From Linum tenue (Eukaryota > Streptophyta > Magnoliopsida > Malpighiales > Linaceae), in contig CAMGYJ010000005.1 in NCBI GenBank assembly GCA_946122785.1, forward strand, positions 87,042,547 to 87,106,546: DNA of 64,000 nt. The letters run 5' to 3'. This document shows, one piece after another, positions 10,216 through 21,955 of this stretch (its first letter is position 1; each line of letters begins with the position of its first letter). A model generated the notes under the pieces. The model saw nothing but the letters and a program-made list of their open reading frames with translations. It made no database searches and was not told the DNA's origin. Made by a program: the position numbers and the translations under genes.

Positions 10216-11681
10216 TGACTCGCTAAAACACAACCCTAACAATGGCCAAGTGTAACCAATGAAAGGGACTGCAGTATAGTGGCACAAGTAATAAATATCG
10301 AATCCACGGGTCTCTAGAGTTACTATTACTCAGCTTCAGTTCATTATCTAGCAAACTAGATTAAGGATTGATTGATAAACTACTCTACTGACTACTCTAC
10401 TAATTACAAGTTGGGAACTCACTTAGGTATGATTCCCCCTAGCTCCTCAATTAGGTCCAAGTTGCAATTACCTTTGGTTGATCTACTGTTGATTAAACTG
10501 CGGAAGATCCTAAATTAGCTTGGAATCTCTTAAGCTGACCAAGCCCTCTCAGACAGAATACCCGGCAGGCGACTAGCCTTCACCGGGATAGACTGCTAAG
10601 GCGATTCACACAGATCTCCACTACTGGAATGAATTCCAGTACAAAGCAGTGAATTGATTGACTCTCGCACAACCAATTCACTACTATCAATCAAGGAAGC
10701 TCTCTTAACCTAATCAGATTCTATCTATCATAGGTTAAAGCAGAAATCAAGAGAATTTGATCAAGATCAATTGACTCAATAAATCATGCCTCAATCGATT
10801 ATAATCAAACAATAGCATCCAAAACTTCATACAAGAAAGATCCTAACTCATGGAACTAGGGTTCCTCAAAACCTAAGTGAAGGGAAGTTACTCCATAGAG
10901 AAGAGAGAGACTGCAGAAATCTGATCTAGATCTTCAATCTCCATCTCCAAGCTTGATTCCCGAGCTCCAATGGCGAAGAAATCCTCCAAAATAGCTCCAA
11001 GAATGTTCCCAAGTCGCTCTCTCTCTCTAGGGTTCGTCCCTTGGGTGTTTGGGATCCAAAACCCAGCTCCCTCCCTTTTGGCTCGGATTAGGCTTAAAAA
11101 CAGGCTTCCCGAGTTGCACGGCCAGGTGCACGGCCGTGCACAACACCATTCTGGCCGTGCACCCTCAAAACGCACCGTTTCACTTAATCGATCTCAGCCA
11201 TCTTGCACGGCCAGGTGCACGGCCGTGCAAGGCTGGATTTTGCCCGTGCAAGGCCTCGGCAGAGAGCGCACGGCCAGAATTATATGTTGCACGGCCGTGC
11301 GCCTCCCTGGTCTGCCCGTGCAGCTTGCTCAGCCTCTGTTTAATGCTTCGTTTCTCCCTCGTCCGGACTCCGAATCAGTCGCCGTTTGATCCCAGACGCT
11401 CGTAGTCTCGTCCTCTTTCGTTTCATAACAAGCTTGCATGATTCTCTGTCCATAAAGTGAGGTAGAAATCAATTCTTCTTCAGGTCATGCCCGAGTTTCT
11501 GCTCCCGAATCGCCAATTGATCTCTGATTGACTTGAAACTTGCGCCTATGCTTCACTTTATGTGCTAGGACCTGAAATGTGACAAAGGAACACAACCTAG
11601 CATAAAATAGGCCAAAACGGTAATTCAAGCTCAAACAATCAAGAAACAAAGGGGAAAACATGTGCAAATACCGAGTCATCA
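10216..11681 (-). repeat. Array LTR B
   Basis: This 1466-bp copy is nearly identical to LTR A. Most differences are one-base indels in homopolymers, plus small changes such as the loss of GACA near 11615. It serves as 5' LTR for unit 1 and 3' LTR for unit 2. Confidence 0.9.
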
Positions 11682-11683
11682 AA

Positions 11684-11722
11684 TCCCCCCACACTTAACT
11701 GTTTGCTTGTCCCCAAGCAAAC
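11684..11722 (-). promoter_or_regulatory. Terminal polypurine tract with GGGA hairpin, unit 2
   Basis: It is identical in plan to unit 1: a 9-bp stem GTTTGCTTG / CAAGCAAAC with loop GGGA (11701-11722), then the purine tract against LTR B. Confidence 0.85.
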
Positions 11723-12659
11723 CTAACTCAAACCAATGCAACTCTCCAGAGCTCTATAGCAACATACAACCCCGATCGTCGGTAGAGGATTTCCCAGATC
11801 ATATAGCAGCTTACGAGGTCAACTGGTCTTCTAAGACGTTCCCTATCTCTCTCAATGCGAGTACTAGACTCAAGCCAGGATCATGAGAAAAAGTAGAAGT
11901 AAGACAGTCAGTTCATGGATAAAGGGACTCACACCATTCACAACCAAGGACTCGTTGTACCGGGTGCTCTTTCACTTCATTTCACCGTTGGAACCCCTTT
12001 TTCTCACTTTCATTTACATTTTTTCTTTCATTTGGTGGAGTTCCAACTGCAGTCTTTTGCACGGTCGACCCTTATTAGTCGAGCAAGAGCAATTTCTGTA
12101 CATCTGGCGCTCGCCAGAGTACTTCTTTTAACTCCTTTTCCTCAACTCGTGTGGAGGGTCAATGAAATTAAGGGGGGTCGGAAGCTCTATCCGTGCCCTT
12201 AAAAACACATCCTCGAGTAGGCAAACCGCTCAACGGGTGGAAGTTTTACTTGTACTAGAGACAGCTTAGCTTCACCTTGTAGGAGTACCCCACTAAGGAT
12301 CACTAAAATCTCTTCCAAAACCCGATTTGTGCAATGAACGGTGCCACACACGTTGGGCTTACCCCATGTTTAAGATTTAATGATTTGACATGGAGGACCA
12401 ACTGCTTCCCATTTTCCATATGAGCACCCTGTTCGATACACGAGTCCATAACACAATCCAAATAGAGTCACCATTACCACATGAATTCAACGGTCTTAGC
12501 TCCACTAATTCACAAAATCAACTGACACAGCAGAGAGCTAGATAGGAAAAATCTTATACTTCAACATCCTCCATAGTGCTACACTACCTCCCTAGGTTGC
12601 ACATTACTATAGAGACTGTCAATTCAAAGCATACTGAGCAGGCAATTTGCAAGGAAACA

Positions 12660-12991
12660 CGTACTTGGAGCCCTCAAATTAAAATTTGGCAGTGGACTAG
12701 CTCCAAGCACACAAACAGCCAAACATTCACCCGCATACATAATCGAACATCCCCCCCCAACTTAAGCACGACACCCATGGAGGAAAGATTGAGGGTAAAC
12801 GAATTACCAGATCAAGGGTGAATGATGGGGGGGGCAGGGGCGGTGCATTCCAGGAAGAGAGAGTAATCACAAAAGTTATAAAAATCCACAAAAAACAAAC
12901 CCCGAGGAATAATAGATCAGAAATGCAAAACCGACTGGTTGGGTTGCCTCCCAACAAGCGCTTCCTTTCACGTCGTGAGCCGTGGCTCCTA
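12660..12991 (-). other. Eroded segment of unit 2
   Basis: Compared with units 1 and 3 this segment carries many small deletions in about 330 bp. The internal hairpin (CATTG/CAATG) is destroyed, leaving CGACACCCATGG. The AACACCACACAAAATCTC part is shortened, and several bases are missing around 12970-13010. The rest of the unit is far better preserved. Confidence 0.7.
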
Positions 12992-14181
12992 CGGTCCAAA
13001 GTTGAGGTTTTCTCGTCAATGAGGTGGAGTCTCAAGTCACGAGCATGTGGTATGACAGGTGATGGAAGCTCGTGCACTTGATGCAGATGAAGTCTCACCC
13101 TCGAGACCTCTTCTTCTCTTCTCTCGTCTCATTGCCCCAAACCAGATATGACAGCATCGATTGGCCACCACCGCGTCCACCAAGAGGGACCGATGTCGAT
13201 GTGGCCTTGGTCTGGCAAAGAGACACTGCAAATGGGTCCTTGCCAAGCAGCTCCTCGAAGTTTGGTGGGATATCACATGTAACTCATGGCCGGTGCAAAC
13301 CTCTTCCACCTCAACTTCGTCCTCAGCCTGGACGCCAATTGCTTCTTCAACCTCCCTTCTTCTCTTCATGTGGTATCACCCCTGGGAAATGATCAAGAAC
13401 TCGCTTCTGCTTCACTTTCGTCATCCTCCACAACTTCTTTTTGCACCCTTTCTCTCTCTTCTTCTTCTAGCACGGATTGGAGAGCAAGTTGCCAAGCAAT
13501 TTCTCTCATGAGATCTTCTTGCATCTCCTCACTCATGCCCACCTCTTCAAAGCTCAGTGTGGGGTGCGGGAAAGGGTGGTCGGCTACGACAGGACATTCC
13601 TGATCATGATCATCTCGGGAGCTCTCCGTGACAACTTCTGTGTGCTCCACGATGTCCTTGTAGCCTTCTTCTTTCTCGTCCTCTTCTAGTACGGTAGCAC
13701 GGGTGATCTTGAGCAAGTTGTGAGCAAACTTGCAACACCCACTCTGTTTGCTTCGCTGAGCGTTGAACAGCCTCCTCCATATCATGGAGATATGAGGGAT
13801 CGGAAGAGGAAAGGGCTTGGATGTGAAGATCCATTCTGCGATTGCGTCTCTCGGAGTCCCGAACAAACTGCTCCAGGAGAAGCTTCAGTTCATAGTTTGG
13901 ATCTGGCTGTGGAGTGTAGCATGGCTCTGCAGAATGGCCCGTGAAGGCCGCCATGGGTAACTCCAGCGCTGATGGCCCTTCTGGTTGTGGAGAAAGTCTT
14001 CTTGGTAATGAGATTGTTCTTGATATGCCCAGGGGTCAGATTGTTCTCCATAGTAAGGGGGTTGGTACTGGAACCCGGATCCATAGTCTTCTCCTCCTTG
14101 ATTGCTCCAGGGTGTCTCGGGGTAATACCACTCGGATGGTGGTGGATACCCCCAATGGTTGGAGAAGCCATGAGGATCCAT
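12989..14181 (-). pseudogene. Gag-like frame of the non-autonomous unit, copy 2
   Basis: The start ATG is at 14181. This copy keeps the ELKLLLEQFVRDSERRNRR segment (near 13870-13815) that is broken in copy 1, but has its own frame changes near 13990, 13700 and 13400. The 157-residue open piece at 13393-13866 and the 110-residue piece at 13037-13369 are parts of the same protein in shifted frames. Function is not recognised; see copy 1. Confidence 0.55.
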
Positions 14182-14290
14182 GATTCAGATCTGCACCAAC
14201 AAAAACTAAAACACCCAAGTGAAAGCAAGGGTGGAAAACAAAAGAAAACGCTAAAGTAACAAACTTCTGCCTTCCTAATAATCTAGAAAG

Positions 14291-14308
14291 TCCCCGGCAA
14301 CGGCGCCA
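14291..14308 (-). other. tRNA-Asp primer binding site, unit 2
   Basis: A perfect TGGCGCCGTTGCCGGGGA on the minus strand, 6 bases from LTR C. Confidence 0.9.
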
Positions 14309-14314
14309 AAAACT

Positions 14315-15781
14315 TGACTCGCTAAAACACAACACCTAACAATGGCCAAGTGTAACCAATGAAAGGGACTGCAGTATAGTGGCACAAGTAATAAATATCG
14401 AATCCACGGGTCTCTAGAGTTACTATACTCAGCTTCAGTTCATTATCTAGCAAACTAGATTAAGGATTGATTGATAAACTACTCTACTGACTACTCTACT
14501 AAGTACAAGTTGGGAACTCACTTAGGTATGATTCCCCCTAGCTCCTCAATTAGGTCCAAGTTGCAATTACCTTGGTTGATCTACTATTGATTAAACTGCG
14601 GAAGATCATAAATTAGCTTGGAATCTCTTAAGCTGACCAAGCCCTCTCAGACAGAATACCCGGCAGGCGACTAGCCTTCACCGGATAGACTGCTAAGGCG
14701 ATACAGACAAATCTCCACTACTGGAATGAATTCCAGTACAAAGCAGTGAATTGATTGACTCTCGCACAACCAATTCACCACTATCAATCAAGGAAGCTCT
14801 CTTAACCTAATCAGATTCTATCTATCATAGGTTAAAGCAGAAATCAAGAGAATTTGATCAAGATCCAATTGACTCAATAAATCATGCCTCAATCGATTAT
14901 AATCAAACAGTATAGCATCCAAAACTTCATACAAGAAAGATCCTAACTCATGGAACTAGGGTTCCTCAAAACCTAAGTGAAGGGAAGTTACTCCATAGAG
15001 AAGAGAGAGACTGCAGAAATCTGATCTAGATCTTCAATCTCCATCTCCAAGCTTGATTCCTGAGCTCCAATGGCGAAGAAATCCTCCAAAATAGCTCCAA
15101 GAATGTTCCAAGTCGCTCTCTCTCTCTAGGGTTCGTCCCTTGGGTGTTTGGGATCCAAAACCCAGCTCTCCTCCCTTTTGGCTCGGATTAGCTTAAAAAC
15201 AGGCTTCCCCGAGTTGCACGGCCAGGTGCACGGCCGTGCACACACCATTCTGGCCGTGCACCCTCAAAACGCACCGTTTCACTTAATCGATCTCAGCCAT
15301 CTTGCACGGCCAGGTGCACGGCCTGCAAGGCTGGATTTGCCCGTGCAAGGCCTCGGCAGAGAGCGCACGGCCAGAATTATATGTTGCACGGCCGTGCGCC
15401 TCCCTGGTCTGCCCGTGCAGCTTGCTCAGCCTCTGTTTAATGCTTCGTTTCTCCCTCGTCCGGACTCCGAATCAGTCGCCGTTTGATCCCAGACGCTCGT
15501 AGTCTCGTCCTCTTTCGTTTCATAACAAGCTTGCATGATTCTCTGTCCATAAAGTGAGGTAGAAATCAATTCTTCTTCAGGTCATGCCCGAGTTTCTGCT
15601 CCCGAATCGCCAATTGATCTCTGATTGACTTGAAACTTGCGCCTATGCTTCACTTTATGTGCTAGGACCTGAAATGTGACAAAGGAACACAACCTAGCAT
15701 AAAATAGGCCAAAGACACGGTAATTCAAGCTCAAACAATCAAGAAACAAAGGGGAAAACATGTGCAAATACCGAGTCATCA
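14315..15781 (-). repeat. Array LTR C
   Basis: A 1467-bp copy. Small differences from LTR A include CTACTATTG for CTACTGTTG near 14585, CATAAATTAG for CCTAAATTAG, and loss of one G in a palindrome near 15323 (GGCCTGCAAGG). Confidence 0.9.
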
Positions 15782-15783
15782 AA

Positions 15784-15820
15784 TCCCCCCACTTAACTGT
15801 TTGCTTGTCCCCAAGCAAAC
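15784..15820 (-). promoter_or_regulatory. Terminal polypurine tract with GGGA hairpin, unit 3
   Basis: The hairpin at 15799-15820 is identical to units 1 and 2. The tract is two bases shorter (CCCCCCACTTAA on the plus strand). Confidence 0.85.
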
Positions 15821-16848
15821 CTAACTCAAACCAATGCAACTCTCCAGAGCTCTATAGCAACATACAACCCCGATCGTCGGTAGAGGATTTCCCAGATCAT
15901 ATAGCAGCTTACGAGGTCAACTGGTCTTCTAAGACGTTCCCTATCTCTCTCAATGCGAGTACTAGACTCAAGCCAGGATCATGAGAAAAAGTAGAAGTAA
16001 GACAGTCAGTTCATGGATAAAGGGACTCACACCATTCACAACCAAGGACTCGTTGTACCGGGGTGCTCTTTCACTTCATTTCACCGTTGGAACCCTTTTT
16101 TCTCACTTTCATTTACATTTTTTCTTTCATTTGGTGGAGTTCCAACTGCAGTCTTTTGCACGGTCGACCCTTATTAGTCGAGCAAGAGCAATTTCTGTAC
16201 ATCTGGCGCTCGCCAGAGTACTTCTTTTAACTCCTTTTCCTCAACTCGTGTGGAGGGTCAATGAAATTAAGGGGGTCGGAAGCTCTATCCGTGCCCTTAA
16301 AAACACATCCTCGAGTAGGCAAACCGCTCAACGGGTGGAAGTTTTACTTGTACTAGAGACATTAGCTTCACCTTGTAGGAGTACCCCACTAAGGATCACT
16401 AAAATCTCTTCCAAAACCCGATTTTGTGCAATGAACGGTGCCACACACGTTGGGCTTACCCCATGTTTAAGATTTAATGATTTACATGGAGGACCAACTG
16501 CTTCCATTTTCCATATGAGCACCCTGTTCGATACACGAGTCCATAACACAATCCAAATAGAGTCACCATTACCACATGAATTCAACGGTCTTAGCTCCAC
16601 TAATTCACAAAATCAACTGACACAGCAGAGAGCTAGATAGGAAAAATCTTATACTTCAACATCCTCCATAGTGCTACACTACCTCCCTAGGTTGCACATT
16701 ACTATAGAGACTGTCAATTCAAAGCATACTGAGCAGGCAATTTGCAAGGAAACACGTACTTGGAGCCCTCAAATTTAAAATTTGGACAGTGGACTAGGCT
16801 CCAAGCACACAAACAGCCAAACATTCACCCGCATACATAATCGAACAT

Positions 16849-16882
16849 CCCCCCACACTTAAGCACGACATTGTCCTCAATG
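16849..16882 (-). promoter_or_regulatory. Internal hairpin plus purine tract, unit 3
   Basis: Stem CATTG, loop AGGA, stem CAATG (16882-16869), then CTTAAGTGTGGGGGG, as in unit 1. Confidence 0.7.
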
Positions 16883-17142
16883 GAGGAAAGATAAGGAGGG
16901 TAGAACGAAGTTACCAGATCAAGGGTGAATGATGGTGGACGGGGCAGGCGGTGCATTCCAGGAAGAGAGAGTAATCAGAACACAAACACCACACAAAATC
17001 TCACAAAGGTTGAGTTATTGACTCTAAAATCAAATAACAAAACTGACTCAACCGAGGAGAAATAGAGAAAGAAATGCAAACCGACTGGTTGGGTTGCCTC
17101 CCAACAAGCGCTTCTTTCACGTCGTGAGCCGGACGATGGCTC

Positions 17143-18351
17143 CTAAGTTTCGGTCCACCCCAGAACCTCCTTTGAAGTTGAGGTTCTCGTCATGAGGTGG
17201 AGTCTCAAGTCACGAGCATGTGGTATGACAGGTGATGGAAGCTCGTGCACTTGATGCAGATGAAGTCTCCACCCTCGAGACCTCTTCTTCTCTTCTCTCG
17301 TCTCATTGCCCCAAACCAGATATGACAGCATCGATTGGCCACCACCGCGTCCACCAAGAGGGACCGATGTCGATGTGGCCTTGGTCTGGCAAAGAGACAC
17401 TGCAAATGGGTCCTTGCCAAGCAGCTCCTCGAAGTTTGGTGGAGATATCACATGTAACTCATGGCCGGTGCAAGCCTCTTCCACCTCAACTTCGTCCTCA
17501 GCCTGGACGCCAATTGCTTCTTCAACCTCCCTTCCTTCTTCATGTGGTATCACCCCTGGGAAATGATCAAGAACTCCTCTGCTTCACTTTCGTCATCCTC
17601 CACAACTTCTTTTGCACCCTTTCTCTCTCTTCTTCTTCTAGCACGGATTGGAGAGCAAGTTGCCAAGCAATTTCTCTCATGAGATCTTCTTGCATCTCCT
17701 CACTCATGCCCACCTCTTCAAAGCTCAGTGTGGGTGCGGAAAGGGTGGTCGGCTACGACAGGACATTCCTGATCATGATCATCTCGGGAGCTCTCCGTGA
17801 CAACTTCTGTGTGCTCCACGATGTCCTTGTAGCCTTCTTCTTTCTCGTCCTCTTCTAGTACGGTAGCAGACGGGTGATCTTGAGCAAGTTGTGAGCAAAC
17901 TTGCAACACCCACTCTGTTTGCTTCGCTGAGCGTTGAACAGCCTCCTCCATATCATGGAGATATGAGGGATCGGAAGAGGAAAGGGCTTGGATGTGAAGA
18001 TCCATTCTGCGATTGCGTCTCTCGGAGTCCCGAACAAACTGCTCCAGAGAAGCTTCAGTTCATAGTTTGGATCTGGCTGTGGAGTGTAGCATGGCTCTGC
18101 AGAATGGCCCGTGAAGGCCGCCATGGGTAACTCCAGCGCTGATGGCCCTTCTGGTTGTGGGAGAAGTCTTCTTGGTAATGAGATTGTTCTTGATATGCCC
18201 AGGGGTCAGATTGTTCTCCATAGTAAGGGGGTTGGTACTGGAACCCGGATCCATAGTCTTCTCCTCCTTGATTGCTCCAGGGTGTCTCGGGGTAATACCA
18301 CTCGGATGGTGGTGGATACCCCCAATGGTTGGAGAAGCCATGAGGATCCAT
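17143..18351 (-). pseudogene. Gag-like frame of the non-autonomous unit, copy 3 (best preserved)
   Basis: The start ATG is at 18351 and the stop at 17143, a span of 1209 bp and so about 402 codons. Only a few single-base frame changes interrupt it: near 18175, 18050, 17735 and 17555. The last open piece (17553-17143, 136 residues) runs through ELHVISPPNFEELLGKDPFA and LHLHQVHELPSP to EVLGWTET and the stop. Copies 1 and 2 break at other places, so an intact ancestral or true sequence is likely. The composition is Tyr/Pro/Gln-rich at the N-terminus, with a long acidic Glu-rich middle. There is no zinc knuckle and no protease. Confidence 0.6.
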
Positions 18352-18462
18352 GATTCAGATCTGCACCAACAAAAACTAAAACACCCAAGTGAAAAGCAAG
18401 GGTGGAAAACAAAAGAAAACGCTAAAGTAACAAACTTCTGCCTTTCCTAATAATCTAGAAAG

Positions 18463-18480
18463 TCCCCGGCAACGGCGCCA
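18463..18480 (-). other. tRNA-Asp primer binding site, unit 3
   Basis: A perfect TGGCGCCGTTGCCGGGGA on the minus strand, 6 bases from LTR D. Confidence 0.9.
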
Positions 18481-18486
18481 AAAACT

Positions 18487-19954
18487 TGACTCGCTAAAAA
18501 CACACTAACAATGGCCAAGTGTAACCAATGAAAGGGACTGCAGTATAGTGGCACAAGTAATAAATATCGAATCCACGGGTCTCTAGAGTTACTATTACTC
18601 AGCTTCAGTTCATTATCTAGCAAACTAGATTAAGGATTGATTGATAAACTACTCTACTGACTACTCTACTAATTACAAGTTGGGAACTCACTTAGGTATG
18701 ATTCCCCCTAGCTCCTCAATTAGGTCCAAGTTGCAATTACCTTTGGTTGATCTACTGTTGATTAAACTGCGGAAGATCCTAAATTAGCTTGGAATCTCTT
18801 AAGCTGACCAAGCCCTCTCAGACAGAATACCCGGCAGGCGACTAACCTTCACCGGGATAGACTGCTAAGGCGATTCACACAGATCTCCACTACTGGAATG
18901 AATTCCAGTACAAAGCAGTGAATTGATTGACTCTCGCACAACCAATTCACTACTATCAATCAAGGAAGCTCTCTTAACCTAATCAGATTCTATCTATCAT
19001 AGGTTAAAGCAGAAATCAAGAGAATTTGATCAAGATCCAATTGACTCAATAAATCATGCCTCAATCGATTATAATCAAACAGTATAGCATCCAAAACTTC
19101 ATACAAGAAAGATCCTAACTCATGGAACTAGGTTCCTCAAAACCTAAGTGAAGGGAAGTTACTCCATAGAGAAGAGAGAGACTGCAGAAATCTGATCTAG
19201 ATCTTCAATCTCCATCTCCAAGCTTGATTCCTGAGCTCCAATGGCGAAGAAATCCTCCAAAATAGCTCCAAGAATGTTTCCAAGTCGCTCTCTCTCTCTA
19301 GGGTTCGTCCCTTGGGTGTTTGGGATCCAAACCCAGCTCTCCTCCCTTTTGGCTCGGATTAGGCTTAAAAACAGGCTTCCCCGAGTTGCACGGCCAGGTG
19401 CACGGCCGTGCACAACACCATTCTGGCCGTGCACCCTCAAAACGCACCGTTTCACTTAATCGATCTCAGCCATCTTGCACGGCCAGGTGCACGGCCGTGC
19501 AAGGCTGGATTTTGCCCGTGCAAGGCCTCGGCAGAGAGCGCACGGCCAGAATTATATGTTGCACGGCCGTGCGCCTCCCTGGTCTGCCCGTGCAGCTTGC
19601 TCAGCCTCTGTTTAATGCTTCGTTTCTCCCTCGTCCGGACTCCGAATCAGTCGCCGTTTGATCCAGACGCTCGTAGTCTCGTCCTCTTTCGTTCATAACA
19701 AGCTTGCATGATTCTCTGTCCATAAAGTGAGGTAGAAATCAATTCTTCTTCAGGTCATGCCCGAGTTTCTGCTCCCGAATCGCCAATTGATCTCTGATTG
19801 ACTTGAAACTTGCGCCTATGCTTCACTTTATGTGCTAGGACCTGAAATGTGACAAAGGAACACAACCTAGCATAAAATAGGCCAAAGACACGGTAATTCA
19901 AGCTCAAACAATCAAGAAACAAAGGGGAAAACATGTGCAAATACCGAGTCATCA
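18487..19954 (-). repeat. Array LTR D (5'-most in element orientation)
   Basis: A 1468-bp copy ending in ACCGAGTCATCA at 19954. No polypurine tract follows on its right. Instead the sequence changes abruptly to unrelated retroelement DNA, marking the array edge. Confidence 0.9.
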
Positions 19955-20644
19955 GGCCCACTAATCACTTCCTTGACAAAGTCAAACTTCCACCACTCCT
20001 CTTTTGTTGGCATCATACTCCAGACACTTAAGGGATCCGAACATATTGCTTGATTTAAGAATACATCCTTGAACACCAATTCATCAAGCCCTGCAAATAT
20101 TTTCGGGAACTAGCACATTAATTGGCTTTGATGCTTCATTACCTGCACTTGAGCCCTGCCCTTATGAAAAACCACTCTAGCCCATTAGGCCAACCTTCAA
20201 CTTCATTCAAGTACACCTCTTTCAAGGGCCAGCCCATTCAGAGCCCAATCTGCCTCAAACAATCCAGTACTTTGGCCCCTGACACATCTCTCTCTCGGCC
20301 CAAACTGATGGCCCACGCGACACCAACTCAGGCTGACTCTCTGGCCCATCAGAGATGCTAGCTAGGGTTTCGGGGGAGGGCTAGAGTTGGAGAGCAGTTT
20401 CTCACCCGAGAGCAAAGCACCGTGCCAGCTTGCTCCGTCTCCACCTTCCCCATCTTCTTTCCCATCGTCCGACGGTCCTCCCGACCGCACTGCGGCCCAC
20501 TCGAATCCGCCGTCGTTCCCAGCTCCGCCTCCATCGAAGACTCCTTCCTTTCACCCCCGGCGACGTGCGAGGAGGCCCAACACCGCCTCCCTCCTCCTTC
20601 CCCGACCGATTTTCTTCAATAGCGACCGGGGCTCGACATTAATC

Positions 20645-20670
20645 GAGAGAGAGAGAGAGAGAGAGAGAGA
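20645..20670. repeat. (GA)13 microsatellite
   Basis: Thirteen GA units in the gag-like region of the truncated retroelement. They give a spurious Arg-Glu repeat on one strand. Confidence 0.95.
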
Positions 20671-21082
20671 TCGTTCGCCGCCGCCCTTTTTGTCGTTCGC
20701 CGCCACCACGAAATCCTCCTTCTTCGACGGCTCATTCTCCTCCTTCGTTCTGGTCATTGGTGCTTAGCTCCCCGGCGGCGGACTTCTCCTCATACAAATG
20801 CGAGGTCGCCCCACTTCCTGCTTCTCCTCCTTGTCCTTCGACTCCAGCGAGACAACTCGGGAACTCATCGTCTCCGCTTTCCTAGCAGTCACTTGCTCTC
20901 CGGTTCTGTCTTCGACGGAGCACGTGCGGTCCCGTTCCGCGGCGAGCAGTTCGCCAGGCGGTGGGGAGTAGGTCGCGACGTCCCGCCGCTCTTCTTCTGC
21001 TCTGCACCCTCCGTAATCGACAGCGAATCGAATACCAAAAGAGCGCTTGACGACTTTGGAGCAGCCCCGCCCTTGGTATAAT

Positions 21083-21937
21083 TCACACGAAACATCGATG
21101 ACCTCTCTCGAATCTCCTGCTTCTCAAAATTAATTCCATCTCCTGGCCTTTGATTCTCCTTCCTAATCTTCCAATTGACCTCCCGGGCCTTTGATTCCTT
21201 TTTCTGAACCGCCAGTTCGCAGGGCGATCCGATGCTACTTGCCGCTCACCACCTCCCACCTTCGTCCTCCTGTCCGATGGCCCCTGGCCTGAAATAAGAT
21301 GACCGGCAGCGACTAACTTGTGAATGGCTTCAGAAGAAGGGTTAGCCATCGTCTTGGATGCGGCTCCAATGGCTGGAGTTGTTGTCGGCGTTAATGGTGG
21401 TCGTTCAGGGATCACCAGCTTTGCTACCCTCGAATCACCTTGGCTATCAATCTGCATTTGGTCCTGTTCATCATCAGTACTAGTTTTGAATGGCGAGACT
21501 GAGTCATCGAGTGTTGGGGTAGATACCCCGTCATCGATCTCAGAAATAATGATCTTCGTCTTCGGCATCCGATTGGGAAAGTAAGATGGTGATTTCTGCC
21601 GTTGGAGATGGTGGTGGTGACGTCGCCACGGTGGTGGTGGGTGGCTTGGTTCGCCGCGGCGAGTCTAGGAATCGCATGATCTCCTCCATATTCGCCTTCC
21701 ACTTCGCTTCTTCCTCTTGGGTTCGGCGATCGAGCGCTTTTTGTATGAGGGCGTCTTGCCGATCGGACGCTGAAGCGAAGAGCTGTGACTCTAGTGCTTC
21801 ATCTATTCTCGGCTCATGCCTAGACTCCCTCGTCTCAGCAGCCGCTGCTAGCTTCTCTCGTTCCGCCGTCCACCATCGTCTTCTTCATCACCGTCGGCGG
21901 AACCATCATCTTCTTCAGAGAGCTTCGATGAGCTCAT
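21083..21937 (-). pseudogene. Gag-like N-terminal region of the truncated retroelement
   Basis: A minus-strand ATG at 21937 follows the primer site by a few bases and starts MSSSKLSEEDDGSADGDEED. A frame change near 21860 is needed to continue. The reading then passes through a Glu/Arg-rich stretch (about 21850-21650), and a 161-residue open piece follows (21568-21083) with KTKIIISEIDDGVSTPTLD. A start right after the tRNA-Met site and an acidic, low-complexity N-terminus fit a retroelement polyprotein. No capsid or zinc-knuckle motif was found, so the call rests on position. Confidence 0.4.
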
Positions 21938-21940
21938 GTT

Positions 21941-21953
21941 GGCTCTGATACCA
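21941..21953 (-). other. tRNA-iMet primer binding site
   Basis: The minus strand reads TGGTATCAGAGCC, the standard plant tRNA-iMet complement, two bases from the LTR edge. Confidence 0.85.
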
Positions 21954-21955
21954 AA

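Larger units (their letters stand above)
6048..19954 (-). mobile_element. Tandem array of a non-autonomous Athila-like retrotransposon (4 LTRs, 3 internals)
   Basis: Four near-identical LTRs of 1466-1473 bp start at 6048, 10216, 14315 and 18487. They alternate with three 2.6-2.7 kb internal regions, all on the minus strand. LTRs at 10216, 14315 and 18487 each have a tRNA-Asp primer site on their left. LTRs ending at 7520, 11681 and 15781 each have a polypurine tract on their right. This is the layout expected from unequal recombination between LTRs of neighbouring copies. No protease, reverse transcriptase or integrase is present. The five bases flanking the array (CGTAC left, GGCCC right) do not match, so the array is not one simple insertion. 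Confidence 0.9.

Noticed and set aside
11049..11405. Recurrent 110-140-codon plus-strand frames rich in Ala-Arg-Pro over the LTR
   Set aside because: They are produced by the GC-rich CACGGCC palindromes, which read open on several frames. They recur only because the LTR is repeated.
15981..16640. A 219-codon plus-strand frame, the longest in the array
   Set aside because: It runs antisense through non-coding 3' sequence. The equivalent region in units 1 and 2 is split by indels and shows no protein-like conservation.
20387..20767. Ser/Pro-rich plus-strand frame of 126 codons
   Set aside because: It opposes the orientation set by the LTR and primer site, is low in complexity and runs into the GA repeat. 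A gene reading from the other strand cannot be excluded but is unsupported.
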